From: CAYNYF01 sp964401385
GTDB taxonomy: Bacteria > Planctomycetota > Phycisphaerae > SM23-33
Direction: 5' to 3'
DNA length: 64,000 bases
Assembly (NCBI GenBank): GCA_964401385.1
Contig: CAYNYF010000008.1
Span: forward strand, 6,438 to 70,437
The position numbers and the translations under genes are program-made. The notes under the pieces are model-generated. The model had not been told where the DNA came from, did no database searches, and saw only the letters and a program-made list of their open reading frames with translations. Shown piece after piece: positions 9,242 to 18,116 of this stretch (positions are counted from its first letter, which is position 1; every line of letters begins with the position of its first letter).

Positions 9242-10123
9242 TTACCTCTGCTTCATCCTTCGGGCCTGGATGTCGTTATACTTGCGCTGATGTGCCGAGC
9301 CGCGGGCGTCGGCGAGATACGTTCCGGCCATGGCCCTGCTGCCGAAGACGCCTCGCCCGACGGCCTCGCATGGATCGATCCTCCGGACCACGACGTGCTC
9401 CCAGCCACAGGTTGCGGCGATGATTCGGCCTTCGGGGCTGAGTACGATCGACTCGCCCGGGTGGCAAAAGAGCACAAACAGTCCGTTCTCATAGGCCCGC
9501 TGGCGGATGAAGCGCTCGTTAGCTCCCTCGCCCCACATGCCGTAGGAGTTGATGATCAGCACCCTCGCCCCGGCCAATGCCAGCGACCGCGCCGCCTCGG
9601 GGTACTGCCGATCGGCGCAGATGAGCACGCCGATGGGCGCGAACGGGGTCTGGAAAACGTGGTGGGCGCGGCCCAGTCTGTTGACGACTTCGAAGTCGGC
9701 GTGGATCTTATCGTACTTGCCGACGATCCTGCCGGCCGGGTCGATTGCGAAGGTGGTGTTAAAGACGGATTGTCGGCGTCGGTGGTCCAGGCTGTTGGCG
9801 AAGAGCCACACGCCAAGTCTCTCTGCCTCTGTCTGGAGTGCTGGGATGCACTTGCTCTTGATCGTATCCGCCACCGCCAACTGCCGCTTGCGGAAGGCCG
9901 CAAGCCGCCTGGCATAACCTTTGGTTTCCTTGTCCGCCGGGCCGAGCTTGTGTTTCTTCAACTCGCGCGTGATGTAGCCATCGAGCACGCCTTCGGGCGT
10001 GGCGATCACCTCTGCCCCCATCTCGGCGGCCTGATGAAGGTACCCGATCAGCGCCTTGAGATTCTTTCGGGGCTTCCACAGTTCCGGCCAGAACGAGATT
10101 CCTGCAATTGTTAATGGCCTCAC
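9242..10123 (-). CDS. Carbon-nitrogen hydrolase (nitrilase superfamily)
   Basis: This 293-aa protein has the Glu-Lys-Cys catalytic triad of the nitrilase superfamily. The residues are Glu44 in ATPEGVLDGY, Lys139 in GKYDKIHADF and Cys169 in GVLICADRQYPE. The closing GRIIAATCGWEHVVVRRID is the usual fourth-layer strand region. The start is a GTG at 10123 with AGGAG upstream; the nearby ATG in another frame hits a stop at once. Members hydrolyse amides or N-carbamoyl compounds. The branch (amidase, carbamoylase or beta-ureidopropionase-like) cannot be settled from sequence alone. There is no signal peptide, so it is cytoplasmic. Confidence 0.88.
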   Translation of the reverse strand: MRPLTIAGISFWPELWKPRKNLKALIGYLHQAAEMGAEVIATPEGVLDGYITRELKKHKLGPADKETKGYARRLAAFRKRQLAVADTIKSKCIPALQTEAERLGVWLFANSLDHRRRQSVFNTTFAIDPAGRIVGKYDKIHADFEVVNRLGRAHHVFQTPFAPIGVLICADRQYPEAARSLALAGARVLIINSYGMWGEGANERFIRQRAYENGLFVLFCHPGESIVLSPEGRIIAATCGWEHVVVRRIDPCEAVGRGVFGSRAMAGTYLADARGSAHQRKYNDIQARRMKQR

Positions 10124-10369
10124 CGCATTCTCCTAAGACTCACTGAAAGCTTTGACAGAATTCGAACCGCCTGACTGCCGGACCGCACGGCGCCGGTTAA
10201 CTCGGAACAGCCTCGTGTAAAGGGGAGTGGCGGAGATAGATTTTGCCGGCTCCGTTTCCGCCACGTGCAGCGTGGGCTCCCCACCGGGCTAAGACAGGCG
10301 ACAGTTGCGGCGGCTGGTGGATGGACGCGGGGTGCGTCGTGGACCGCGGCAATGGCCTCTTCCGGAACG

Positions 10370-11782
10370 TCAGGTATAGAAGAAATATGCACTGGCCGTG
10401 CAGTCCTTCTCGGCGGTGACCCTGACCCAGTGGGCGCTGAAGCCGGCGGGAAACTCATGGTGCACGTAGCCCTTCGCGGGCACGGGGAAGGTCTGGTAGG
10501 TTTTCCAGGTGCCGTTGCCGAGGAAGTCCACTTCGACGGCGAAGGCGGCCGGCTGGTCGTCCTCGCAAGCCAGGTGCAGGACCTTCTTGTCGAAGCCCGT
10601 CATGAGATAGGGATCGGAGGGCTCGCCGGCTTTGACCTTCTCGTTCCACCACGGCCCGCCCCAGCCGGCCGGCTTGCCGAAGTGCCACAGGTCGTCGGTC
10701 TTGCCGAACCACAGACCCGATTGCGGCTCTCCGGTCAGCCGGTTATGCGGCCCCGAGGGGCTGGCGTTGTCCGCCCCCATCACCAGCATCCCGCGCCAGG
10801 CGCAGAAATCGCCCAGCACCCACAGGTGGGTGGAGATCGGGCGAATGCCCCACACCCGGTTGCCGTACGCCCACGGGGACAGCTCGTAGAACATCCCGTG
10901 GCAGTCCATCAGCATCCGCTCGTGCTCGGTCTCGCGGATTCTCGGCCATTCGGTCGACCATATGTGGTCGAAGGTGTGGCTGGCCTTTGGCAGGCGGTAG
11001 GTCGCCCATTGTTTGTTGGCGTCGGTGTAGACCTTCAGGATGGCCGAGGCCCTGTCCCAGCCGGTCGCGAAGATCGTCCTGGAAGGGAAATCCCCCCGGC
11101 CGGTGACCTCGACGAAGGGTTTGCTTTCCAGGATGGTCCAGTTTTTCCCGTCCCATTCCGCCAGGCGCCCGCCGGCGACTTTGCCGAGAAAGTCCGCCTC
11201 CTGGTAGTCATTGCCGGCCACGACGACCTTGCCCAGGCCGGAATAGCCGGCCTTGAGGTGGATATACCTCGGCCGGGGGGACCGCAGCTCCTTCGCCAGG
11301 TCCGCCAGTTGCAGCACCCGCAGGCTGTGCAGGTCCACCTCGAAGAACTCGCCCTCCATTCCCAGCATGTAGACCTTATTGTCGGGGTCCTGAAGGTGGT
11401 ACATCGTCGAGCACAGCCGGACGTCCACCAGCCCTCCGATCGTGCGGATCTTCCGGTCGGCGTCGATCACGTGGGGGCCGATGATGAGCTGGTTCGACGG
11501 CAGGTGCACCATCCGGTTGGTGTAGGTGCCGACGCGGCTTTCAGGGCGCCGGGTGAGGTGGAAGTTCTCGTCGATCTCATACAGCCCCGTGCCCACGCCG
11601 GATTCCTTCTTGTGCGAGACGTAGGAAACCGCCCACAGCCGACCGGCCCAGGGCATCAGGGCCCCGACGCCGCACTCGCTCCGCGGCGGACCCAGCTCCG
11701 CCTTGAGGCACAGGTCCGGAATCACGCCGCTGACGCAAAACGGACTCGCCGAAGAACTATTGCCGACCTTGCCGTTGGGCAT
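10370..11782 (-). CDS. Uncharacterised 470-aa protein, probably beta-propeller-like
   Basis: The start at ATG 11782 is preceded by GGGAGG with seven-base spacing. The 470-aa product has no signal peptide or membrane segment. It is rich in aromatic and Gly residues, with repeated strand-like stretches such as GRLWAVSYVSHKK, NQLIIGPHVIDADRKI, NKVYMLGMEGEFFEVDL and GKVVVAGNDYQEADF. These suggest a beta-propeller followed by a C-terminal beta-sandwich. I do not recognise a named family or catalytic motif. It sits in a run of minus-strand catabolic genes between a nitrilase and an Asp/Glu racemase. Confidence 0.6.
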   Translation of the reverse strand: MPNGKVGNSSSASPFCVSGVIPDLCLKAELGPPRSECGVGALMPWAGRLWAVSYVSHKKESGVGTGLYEIDENFHLTRRPESRVGTYTNRMVHLPSNQLIIGPHVIDADRKIRTIGGLVDVRLCSTMYHLQDPDNKVYMLGMEGEFFEVDLHSLRVLQLADLAKELRSPRPRYIHLKAGYSGLGKVVVAGNDYQEADFLGKVAGGRLAEWDGKNWTILESKPFVEVTGRGDFPSRTIFATGWDRASAILKVYTDANKQWATYRLPKASHTFDHIWSTEWPRIRETEHERMLMDCHGMFYELSPWAYGNRVWGIRPISTHLWVLGDFCAWRGMLVMGADNASPSGPHNRLTGEPQSGLWFGKTDDLWHFGKPAGWGGPWWNEKVKAGEPSDPYLMTGFDKKVLHLACEDDQPAAFAVEVDFLGNGTWKTYQTFPVPAKGYVHHEFPAGFSAHWVRVTAEKDCTASAYFFYT

Positions 11783-11955
11783 TCTCAGCCTCCCTGATCC
11801 TGTTCGGCGCACGCGCTGCTGTCAGTTCGGCGGCATTGTACCTGCCCAATCTCGCGGCTTCGACCTTTTCCACGCCCGCGCGCGCCAAACCTGAGGAGAC
11901 ACCGGACGTGGGCAAAGAGCGGCCCCCAGGCGGCCATCTCGCCGGGCCGGCTTTT

Positions 11956-12744
11956 CTACGGCGAGAAGGGCTTCAACTTCTCTGGAGCGACCTCTCGGAT
12001 GAGTGCCCTGGCCAGGACGAGATTGGCGTCGACCATCGCGGTTTGACCGATCCGCTTTTCTGTCACGGCCAGCGGGATTTCCGTGCAGCCGAGAACGATC
12101 GCCTCGGCGCCCTTGGCTTGCAGGTGCTCGATGGCCTCGGCCAAAAGCCGCCTGGCGGCCTCGGTGACCGGGCTCGGCCGGGCCTTGATGCCGTAGTCGG
12201 TGTCGTAGATCGCCCTCTGCACGGCCTGTTCCTGAAGCCGCTCATCCGGCAGTGAGACGCGGAAGCCCTGCGGCCGGAGGCAGTCGGGGTAGACCCTCGT
12301 TTGATGCGTCCCGGTGGTGCACAAAACGCCGACGTGCCGGACCTGCGGAAAGTGCTCGCGCAGGAACCGCGCCACCTCGTCGATCATGTGAAGCAGCCTG
12401 ATCCTGCTGCCGGCCTCCGCGAGATTCCGGCGGATCACATCAAAGATTCGCGGCGAATGGGCCGTGTTGCAGGGAATCCCCACCACGCCGGCTCCGAGTT
12501 TTTCCAGGTCGAGTATGATCCGGCTGATTGCGCCGGCCGGGTTGTCCGTGGTCCGCCCCAGCAGGAATTTCGTGCGATCGGCGATTTGCTCCGGCACGGA
12601 CAGCAGGGCAATGGGCAGATGCTGCTGGTCGGTGGTGGCTTCGGTCTGATCGAGTATTTTCCGGGCGAGGTCCAGCCCGGCGTATGGCCCGACGCCGCCG
12701 ACAATGCCGATCATCTCACTGGCTTTTCCGGCTGGCTGTTTCAT
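11956..12744 (-). CDS. Aspartate/glutamate racemase family protein
   Basis: The 262-aa product shows the two-cysteine racemase arrangement. Cys92 is in VVGIPCNTAHS and Cys220 is in AIVLGCTEIPL, and the N-terminus has IGIVGGVGPYAG. In this family the two cysteines act as acid and base to invert amino-acid alpha-carbons without a cofactor. The frame remains open upstream to 13080, but that part is antisense-like and overlaps the URO-D pseudogene. ATG 12744 is taken as the start; ATG 12714 (MIGIVGG) is a good alternative. Substrate preference, aspartate, glutamate or another amino acid, is not clear. Confidence 0.85.
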   Translation of the reverse strand: MKQPAGKASEMIGIVGGVGPYAGLDLARKILDQTEATTDQQHLPIALLSVPEQIADRTKFLLGRTTDNPAGAISRIILDLEKLGAGVVGIPCNTAHSPRIFDVIRRNLAEAGSRIRLLHMIDEVARFLREHFPQVRHVGVLCTTGTHQTRVYPDCLRPQGFRVSLPDERLQEQAVQRAIYDTDYGIKARPSPVTEAARRLLAEAIEHLQAKGAEAIVLGCTEIPLAVTEKRIGQTAMVDANLVLARALIREVAPEKLKPFSP

Positions 12745-12805
12745 GGGCGGTTCGCAGTGGGCATTGTCGCCGCTTTCGGCCGGGACACCACCGGCAGATA
12801 GCCCG

Positions 12806-13923
12806 CTACTTTCCGAGCAGTTTTCGTTTCTTCTCCAGGTATTGGCAATAGTGGGAATACGGGATATCCGGCGGGACGAGGTGGTCCAGGTGGGGGATGC
12901 AGCCGCCCGCCTCCAGCAGGGGCTTGATCCGCTCCAGTTCCTTGTCGATGGCGGAGCCGCCCTCGACCAGCGGCCTCTTGGCGATCGCCCCGCGCATGCG
13001 CAGCTCCGTGCCGAACTCCTCTCGCCAGGCGAACGGGTCGCAGCCCGCGGCCACCTCCAGCGGGAACATGATGTTGACACCCTCTTCCATCCAGTTGGCC
13101 ACGATGTCGTGCGGGTCGCCGTCGCAATCGACCACGCTCAGCACGCAGCCGCGCTTCTTGGCGGCCGTCATCACCTTGTGATAGCCCGGCTGGAGGAACC
13201 GGCGGAACATGTCGGGCGAGACGAACGGGCCGTTCTTGCTGGCCATGTCCTCCCACCAGGCCACCTGGTCGATGGGCAGGTCCTCCGGCAGCCGCTGGAT
13301 CTGCCGGGCGCACAGCTCCGACCAGTGTTCGACCATGTCATGCGCCATCTCGGGATGGTCGAAGAACGCCAGCGAGAGGTTCTCAAATCCCATCTAGTGG
13401 CGCAACTGGCCGTAGAAGCCGGCGCAACTGACGGAGATCATCTTCCCCTCGGCCGCGGCCTTGCGCGCGGCCTCGATCTGGTCGCCCGGGATTTCGCGGA
13501 CGGGTCGTCAAGGTGATATCGTTCCTTCATCGCCTTCCAGTCGTCGGGCGTCTTGACGGGGAACTCGAGAAAGTGCGGGATCGAGCTGAGCTCCGAGTCG
13601 TTCAGGTAGCGCTCGGCCACGATGCCGACGGCGTCGCGCATGACGACAGAGGCCGCCTTCCGCTCGATGACCTCTTCGTCGAACGGCGGGTTCATGCCCA
13701 GACGGAGGTTGATGCCGTGGCCTTCGTACTCGAAGCCGAAGTGGGCGTTCACCTTGCTGCTGAACATCTCCGCCTTCTCCGGATCGGTAAGCTCCACCTC
13801 CATGCCTTCGGCCAGCCAGCGGCGGATCGTCTGCGGCCAGTACCCGAACTCGATGTCCGGCACGCGGTCGACTTCCTGGTAGGTGAAGACGCGATAGTAT
13901 CGATCCGTGATTTCCTTTCTCAT
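12806..13923 (-). pseudogene. URO-D-like methyltransferase domain protein, inactivated
   Basis: Two frame fragments together make one URO-D family protein of normal length. The N-terminal half starts at ATG 13923 (MRKEITDRYYRVFTY, with AAGGA upstream). It runs in frame to KERYHLDDP near 13510, where a missing base in a G run at about 13502-13504 shifts the frame. In the other frame the sequence continues KMISVSCAGFYGQLRH, then a TAG at 13394-13396 where relatives have Trp, then MGFENLSLAFFDHPEM to the end. So there are two lesions about 100 bases apart. UAG is an ordinary stop elsewhere (accA, the sigma factor), so recoding is unlikely. The intact form is related to corrinoid-dependent methyltransferases and uroporphyrinogen decarboxylase. 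Confidence 0.8.
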
Positions 13924-14069
13924 GGACGAATCCTTCTGGCTCAAACACTGCTCCGTGGTCGCGTCCTTACTCGGCGACGCCGACATTTTCGGGAGGGTTT
14001 TACCTGTGCCGCGCCGGAGCGTCGCCGTGCATTTCGGGCCGTACGATGGAATGCCCGGCCGACTGCCGG

Positions 14070-15164
14070 TCAGAGCCGGAACTCACGGACCAGCTCCACA
14101 TATCGCCGGACGGAGGCGTACGGCATGTCCGGCATGATGAGATCGTCCGGGGCGGGGACATAGCCGCCTGCCTCCATCAGCGGCGGAACCTTGGCGTGGA
14201 ACTCCTTTTCCACCGCGGCCGGGCCGCTCATGAACGCCTGTCGGGAGATATTTCCGATCAGCAGCACATCCCGGCCGTATTCGCGCCGCAGCTCGCGGGC
14301 GTCGATGCCCGCGGCACACTCGAGCGGCATGTGAAGATTCACGCCGATCTCCAGCAGCACCGGAATCAGCGGGCGAACGTTGCCGCTGGTCAGGTAGCCG
14401 ATCACGTCGATGCCGCGCCCGCGGAGGTACGTGACCACTTTCCTCAGCGGCGGGCCCCAGATCCGCCGGTACATCTCCGGCGAGACCATGGTGGAGTTCT
14501 TGAAGCCCATGCCGTCCTCATTGAAGAAGGCAAAGTCAAAATGAATTCGCTCGACGAAGTCGCCCGCCAATTCGATCACGAACTCCGCCCAGAAGCCGAA
14601 CATCTCCTCCAGCAGCTTCGGGTCGTCGATGAGCGTCTGGAGGAACCGGTCATGTCCCATCATGTAACCGTTCTTGATCCCCCGGCCAGGGCCCCAGTCG
14701 ATGCGCAGCCCCACGGGCGCGTCGGAGCGGTTGTAGTGGGCGAACAGCTCATTGGACCAGCAGCGCGGTTTCCGCCGCGGGTCGGCCGGGTCGTAGCGGG
14801 CTTTCCACTTCTCCCAGTCCGCCCGCGAGTGGACGGGCCCGTCGAGATAGTAATAGTGCGTCGGGCCTGCGCTTTGCTGCTTGGAGGTTCGGACGGTGAA
14901 GCCGTATTGATCGATGCCGGTCCGCCAGCGGTCGTCTTCTTCCAGGACCTTCGCCACGGCCGCGGGCAGCGGGTCAGTATCCAGGCGCAGGACCGTCTTG
15001 GGATCGAAAGCAAAGATGTCCTCGCCGCTCACGCCGATAGGAACGTCGCCGTCAATGACCCACCGCCTGACGGCCGTCTCGGTAATGCCCTCGACCTGCC
15101 AGAGGGGAACGCGGTCCGGCCGCTGGAAGTGCACGATCCGATTGAATCGTTCTCTGGCATTCAT
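14070..15164 (-). CDS. Uroporphyrinogen decarboxylase (URO-D) family protein
   Basis: This is an intact TIM-barrel protein of about 364 aa, homologous to the broken gene next to it. It begins MNARERFNRIVHFQRPDRVP, the characteristic URO-D-like N-terminus. It continues with FNEDGMGFKNSTMVSPEMYR, GYLTSGNVRPLIP and HMPLECAAGIDARELRREYG, and ends DLIMPDMPYASVRRYVELV. In planctomycetes and other anaerobes such proteins are thought to be methyltransferase-like enzymes or carbohydrate-related proteins rather than haem enzymes. The heme-pathway role is therefore not assumed here. The start at ATG 15164 fits the family; a TTG at 15182 is in frame. Confidence 0.8.
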   Translation of the reverse strand: MNARERFNRIVHFQRPDRVPLWQVEGITETAVRRWVIDGDVPIGVSGEDIFAFDPKTVLRLDTDPLPAAVAKVLEEDDRWRTGIDQYGFTVRTSKQQSAGPTHYYYLDGPVHSRADWEKWKARYDPADPRRKPRCWSNELFAHYNRSDAPVGLRIDWGPGRGIKNGYMMGHDRFLQTLIDDPKLLEEMFGFWAEFVIELAGDFVERIHFDFAFFNEDGMGFKNSTMVSPEMYRRIWGPPLRKVVTYLRGRGIDVIGYLTSGNVRPLIPVLLEIGVNLHMPLECAAGIDARELRREYGRDVLLIGNISRQAFMSGPAAVEKEFHAKVPPLMEAGGYVPAPDDLIMPDMPYASVRRYVELVREFRL

Positions 15165-15188
15165 GGCGGCTGCGGCGGTCAAGAAAGT

Positions 15189-18008
15189 CTAATCGCTCTG
15201 TTGCCCGGCGCGCAGGGCCTTGGCGACGTTCGCGGCCGCCTGGAAGAGCCGGCGGTCGCGCTGCTGCCAGCCGGCCCGGCCCAGGCCGAGCGTGTAGACC
15301 CGCATAGCGTTGATCCGCTCGTCGATGATCCCCCAGCATTCATCCGCCAGGGCGCCGGGGATCCTCTTTCCCAGTAGTGCCTTTTCAATGAAGATGACGG
15401 CCTCGGCGGATTGGATGCCCTCGCGGACGTTCTCGAAGCGCACGCTCGTCACCGGTCCATCCGGGCCGGGCGCGAGCAGGGCGGCGCAGTTGCTGGCCAT
15501 GCCCGTCTGACCGATGGCCGATTGCGGATACCGCGCGTAGAACGTGCCGCCTCCGCCGCTGTTGTACTTCAGGCCGGGTATCCGCCAGTAGTCGGCGCCG
15601 ATCCTGCCGGCCCCCCGGTGGCCGCTGGCAAGGTCGGCCTCCATCAGGATGCGGAAGGCCCACACCGACGGGCTGGGGAACAGGCACAGCGGCCCGAAGC
15701 CGTAGCGGTTGAACGCCAGCGACATGTCCTTCCGCCGCCAGCCGAAGTTTCGCTTCTTGGCCGGGTCCGGCAGCGGGCCGGTGTATACGCGCTCGACGTG
15801 AAGAACGGGGACGGTCTTGTTGCGGTCTTGGACGTCGTATCGCAGCCGCGAGGCGCCCGGGTGGTTGCCGACGAACCATCCCACCTGGGGCAGGATATGG
15901 CGGAACGCCGCCACCGCCGGCCTGGCCGGGGAGGGGTCGGCCGGCATGCCGAAGAGCATCTTCTCGGCCAGGCCGTGCCGCTTGAGGCTGGCGTGGACCT
16001 CCCGCAGCGCCGGCCGCCAGAAGGCCTCGTACTCGGGCGTGCCGACAGCCGGCAGCGGCATGTCGGTCTTCTTGCCGGTGGCGGGATCGACCATCGTCAC
16101 CGTAAACGTCCCGCGGGTCTCCTTGGGTACGCCGCGCTCGTCGTATTTTTGCTTCTGGTAGGGGTTGCCGCTGGCCACGCCGGCGTTGCCCCAAACGATC
16201 AGGCAAACCGCCTTGATCCGCTCGGGGCGGTGATACTTCAAGTACAGGTCCAGGTACTTGTCCATGATGCCGGTGTCGTACTTGAATGATCCGTCCGCCT
16301 GTTTGACCCAATAGACGTAGGATTCGGCGTTGCCGGCCTGCTCCTTGCTCAGCAGCGGGATGATGATGGTGTGGTTGCCGATCTCGCCGATGAGCCTGAC
16401 CGAACTTTCGATCAGCTCCCAGTGGCGTTTCGACCACAGGGGAATCGGCCGCGATTCGGCCCGACCGGGATTGGCGTCCGGGCCGGAATCTTCGATTCCG
16501 TAATACGCCGCCAGCGTGTCCGGCGACTGATAGACCGAGAACTCCGAGGCGTACTCGGCCACCTCAGGCAGCGTCCAGTCGAAGACTTCCAGATCGATGG
16601 GCACGACCCTGAGTTTTTGGCCGTCCGTTCCGATCGTGATTTTACCTGTGTATCGCCCGGGCGGGGCGTTGGCGGGGACGTTGACGGTCACCCAGATCGG
16701 CACCACCGCCGCGGGAACGGGCCTGGCCGGCAGGCCCCAGGAGGTGCGGACGTTGGCGTTGAGCTTTTCGGTCTGGCTGCGGACGGGCGCGGTCGCGGGC
16801 GGCTCGTCGACCAGGGCGTCGAACCGACGGAACAGCACGCCCAGCGACGTCCCCGTCGGCCCGCCGTAGACGCTCCCGCCGAGGTATCGCATCCGCTCCT
16901 GTCCCGGCAGGGCGTAACGGATCTTCGCGGCCTCGGCGGCTATGGTTGCCCCGCCGCCTGCGTGCCGCAGATCGCTCACCTTGGCCGACAGGCGGGCGAT
17001 CTCCGCGGTCGATGCGAGCACGATCTGCCCGGAGAACCGGCCGTTGCGGGCCGCCGCGATCCGGATCAGCCATGGCGGCTCGCAGACGCTGCCGTAGTCC
17101 AGCTCCAGGACCTCCTCGGTGACGTCGGCGTTCCAGAGCTGCACGCCCTGCGGGCGAGCGACGGCCGGGACAATCGCGCCGCCGGTCGCCTCCGCCCGGA
17201 GCAGCAATTTGGTCAGCCCGATGACGGCGAAGTGTCCCATGCCGACGTTCCGGCACGCGGCCGGGTAGTTGGAGCTGTGATTCTCGACGGCCAGGACGTT
17301 GACGCCCTTGCGGAGGTGCTCGACGGGCAGCTCCGCCGGCCCCAGGCCGCGCTCGCGCAGGGCCCACTGGCCGGTGGCCTTGCGGTCGGTATAGGGATGA
17401 AGGACCTGACCTTTGCGCTTGCCTTCCTTTACGAAGAAGGCATCTTCGGGGTAGTCGGCTCCCGGCGTCTGCGGCGTAATCTCGCCCTTCGGCATCGACG
17501 CCCGGAGCACCTCCCGGCCGTTGAGATACACGACCACGCCCCCGCGGTAGCTGATCTGGAGCGTGAGCCTGGCGACCTTGGCCGGGTCGTTGACGAGGAA
17601 CTTGCCGCGCCGGCAGAGAAGGGCGATCTCCTGGCTGCCCGTGGTGAAGGGGCCCTGGGTGCGAATCCATTCGCTGTCGTCGAATTCCGCCTGGAGCCAA
17701 TCCCTCGGCGGCGATAGCGACTCGCCTGGCAGGATATAGATCTTCCGCGTGCCGTATCGCTTGTAGCGCAGGTTGAGGCGGCGAGCTTCTTCGTCTGGCG
17801 CTATGCCGGCAGCCTTGGCCGAGGCCGGGCCGATCATCGGCGGCATCCGGGTCACGTGCTGGCGCCAGTAGCTGCCGATGCCCAGGATCACCTGCCCGCC
17901 GGTCGGAGACGCCTTCGTCGCGGCGGCATCGGCCGCCCCGACCGGCAGCATCGCCGCCAGAGCCACTGCGGCCGCCGCCAGCGCCGCCAACTTCCCTCTC
18001 ATGGACAT
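15189..18008 (-). CDS. Large secreted glycoside-hydrolase-like protein (DUF4091-type C-terminus)
   Basis: The start is ATG 18008 with AGGAG upstream, giving 939 aa. A Sec signal peptide covers about residues 1-30 (GKLAALAAAAVALAAMLPVG). An N-terminal beta-sandwich resembling a galactose-binding domain follows (DWLQAEFDDSEWIRTQGPF, GGVVVYLNGREVLRA). After it come an immunoglobulin-like segment (WVTVNVPANAPPGRYTGKI) and a large C-terminal TIM-barrel-like region ending in a DUF4091-like tail. Related planctomycete proteins are annotated as glycoside hydrolase domain proteins. The catalytic residues and substrate cannot be assigned. Its stop is near the start of the intact URO-D gene and it is transcribed in the same direction as the sulfatase. 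Confidence 0.72.
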   Translation of the reverse strand: MSMRGKLAALAAAAVALAAMLPVGAADAAATKASPTGGQVILGIGSYWRQHVTRMPPMIGPASAKAAGIAPDEEARRLNLRYKRYGTRKIYILPGESLSPPRDWLQAEFDDSEWIRTQGPFTTGSQEIALLCRRGKFLVNDPAKVARLTLQISYRGGVVVYLNGREVLRASMPKGEITPQTPGADYPEDAFFVKEGKRKGQVLHPYTDRKATGQWALRERGLGPAELPVEHLRKGVNVLAVENHSSNYPAACRNVGMGHFAVIGLTKLLLRAEATGGAIVPAVARPQGVQLWNADVTEEVLELDYGSVCEPPWLIRIAAARNGRFSGQIVLASTAEIARLSAKVSDLRHAGGGATIAAEAAKIRYALPGQERMRYLGGSVYGGPTGTSLGVLFRRFDALVDEPPATAPVRSQTEKLNANVRTSWGLPARPVPAAVVPIWVTVNVPANAPPGRYTGKITIGTDGQKLRVVPIDLEVFDWTLPEVAEYASEFSVYQSPDTLAAYYGIEDSGPDANPGRAESRPIPLWSKRHWELIESSVRLIGEIGNHTIIIPLLSKEQAGNAESYVYWVKQADGSFKYDTGIMDKYLDLYLKYHRPERIKAVCLIVWGNAGVASGNPYQKQKYDERGVPKETRGTFTVTMVDPATGKKTDMPLPAVGTPEYEAFWRPALREVHASLKRHGLAEKMLFGMPADPSPARPAVAAFRHILPQVGWFVGNHPGASRLRYDVQDRNKTVPVLHVERVYTGPLPDPAKKRNFGWRRKDMSLAFNRYGFGPLCLFPSPSVWAFRILMEADLASGHRGAGRIGADYWRIPGLKYNSGGGGTFYARYPQSAIGQTGMASNCAALLAPGPDGPVTSVRFENVREGIQSAEAVIFIEKALLGKRIPGALADECWGIIDERINAMRVYTLGLGRAGWQQRDRRLFQAAANVAKALRAGQQSD

Positions 18009-18116
18009 CCGCACCACTCCTGCTCGCGCCCGCCCGCACACCTCCAAGCCCGTTTTCGGGGCACGGTACCTCGTATTAAACCCGGCGGCGCCCCGCCCGG
18101 GCCGGGGCCGCGAAGA

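Noticed and set aside
13394..13396. UAG as a sense codon (recoding) in the URO-D-like gene
   Set aside because: accA, gspK and the sigma gene end with TAG in the normal way, and a separate frameshift lies about 100 bases away, so decay is simpler.
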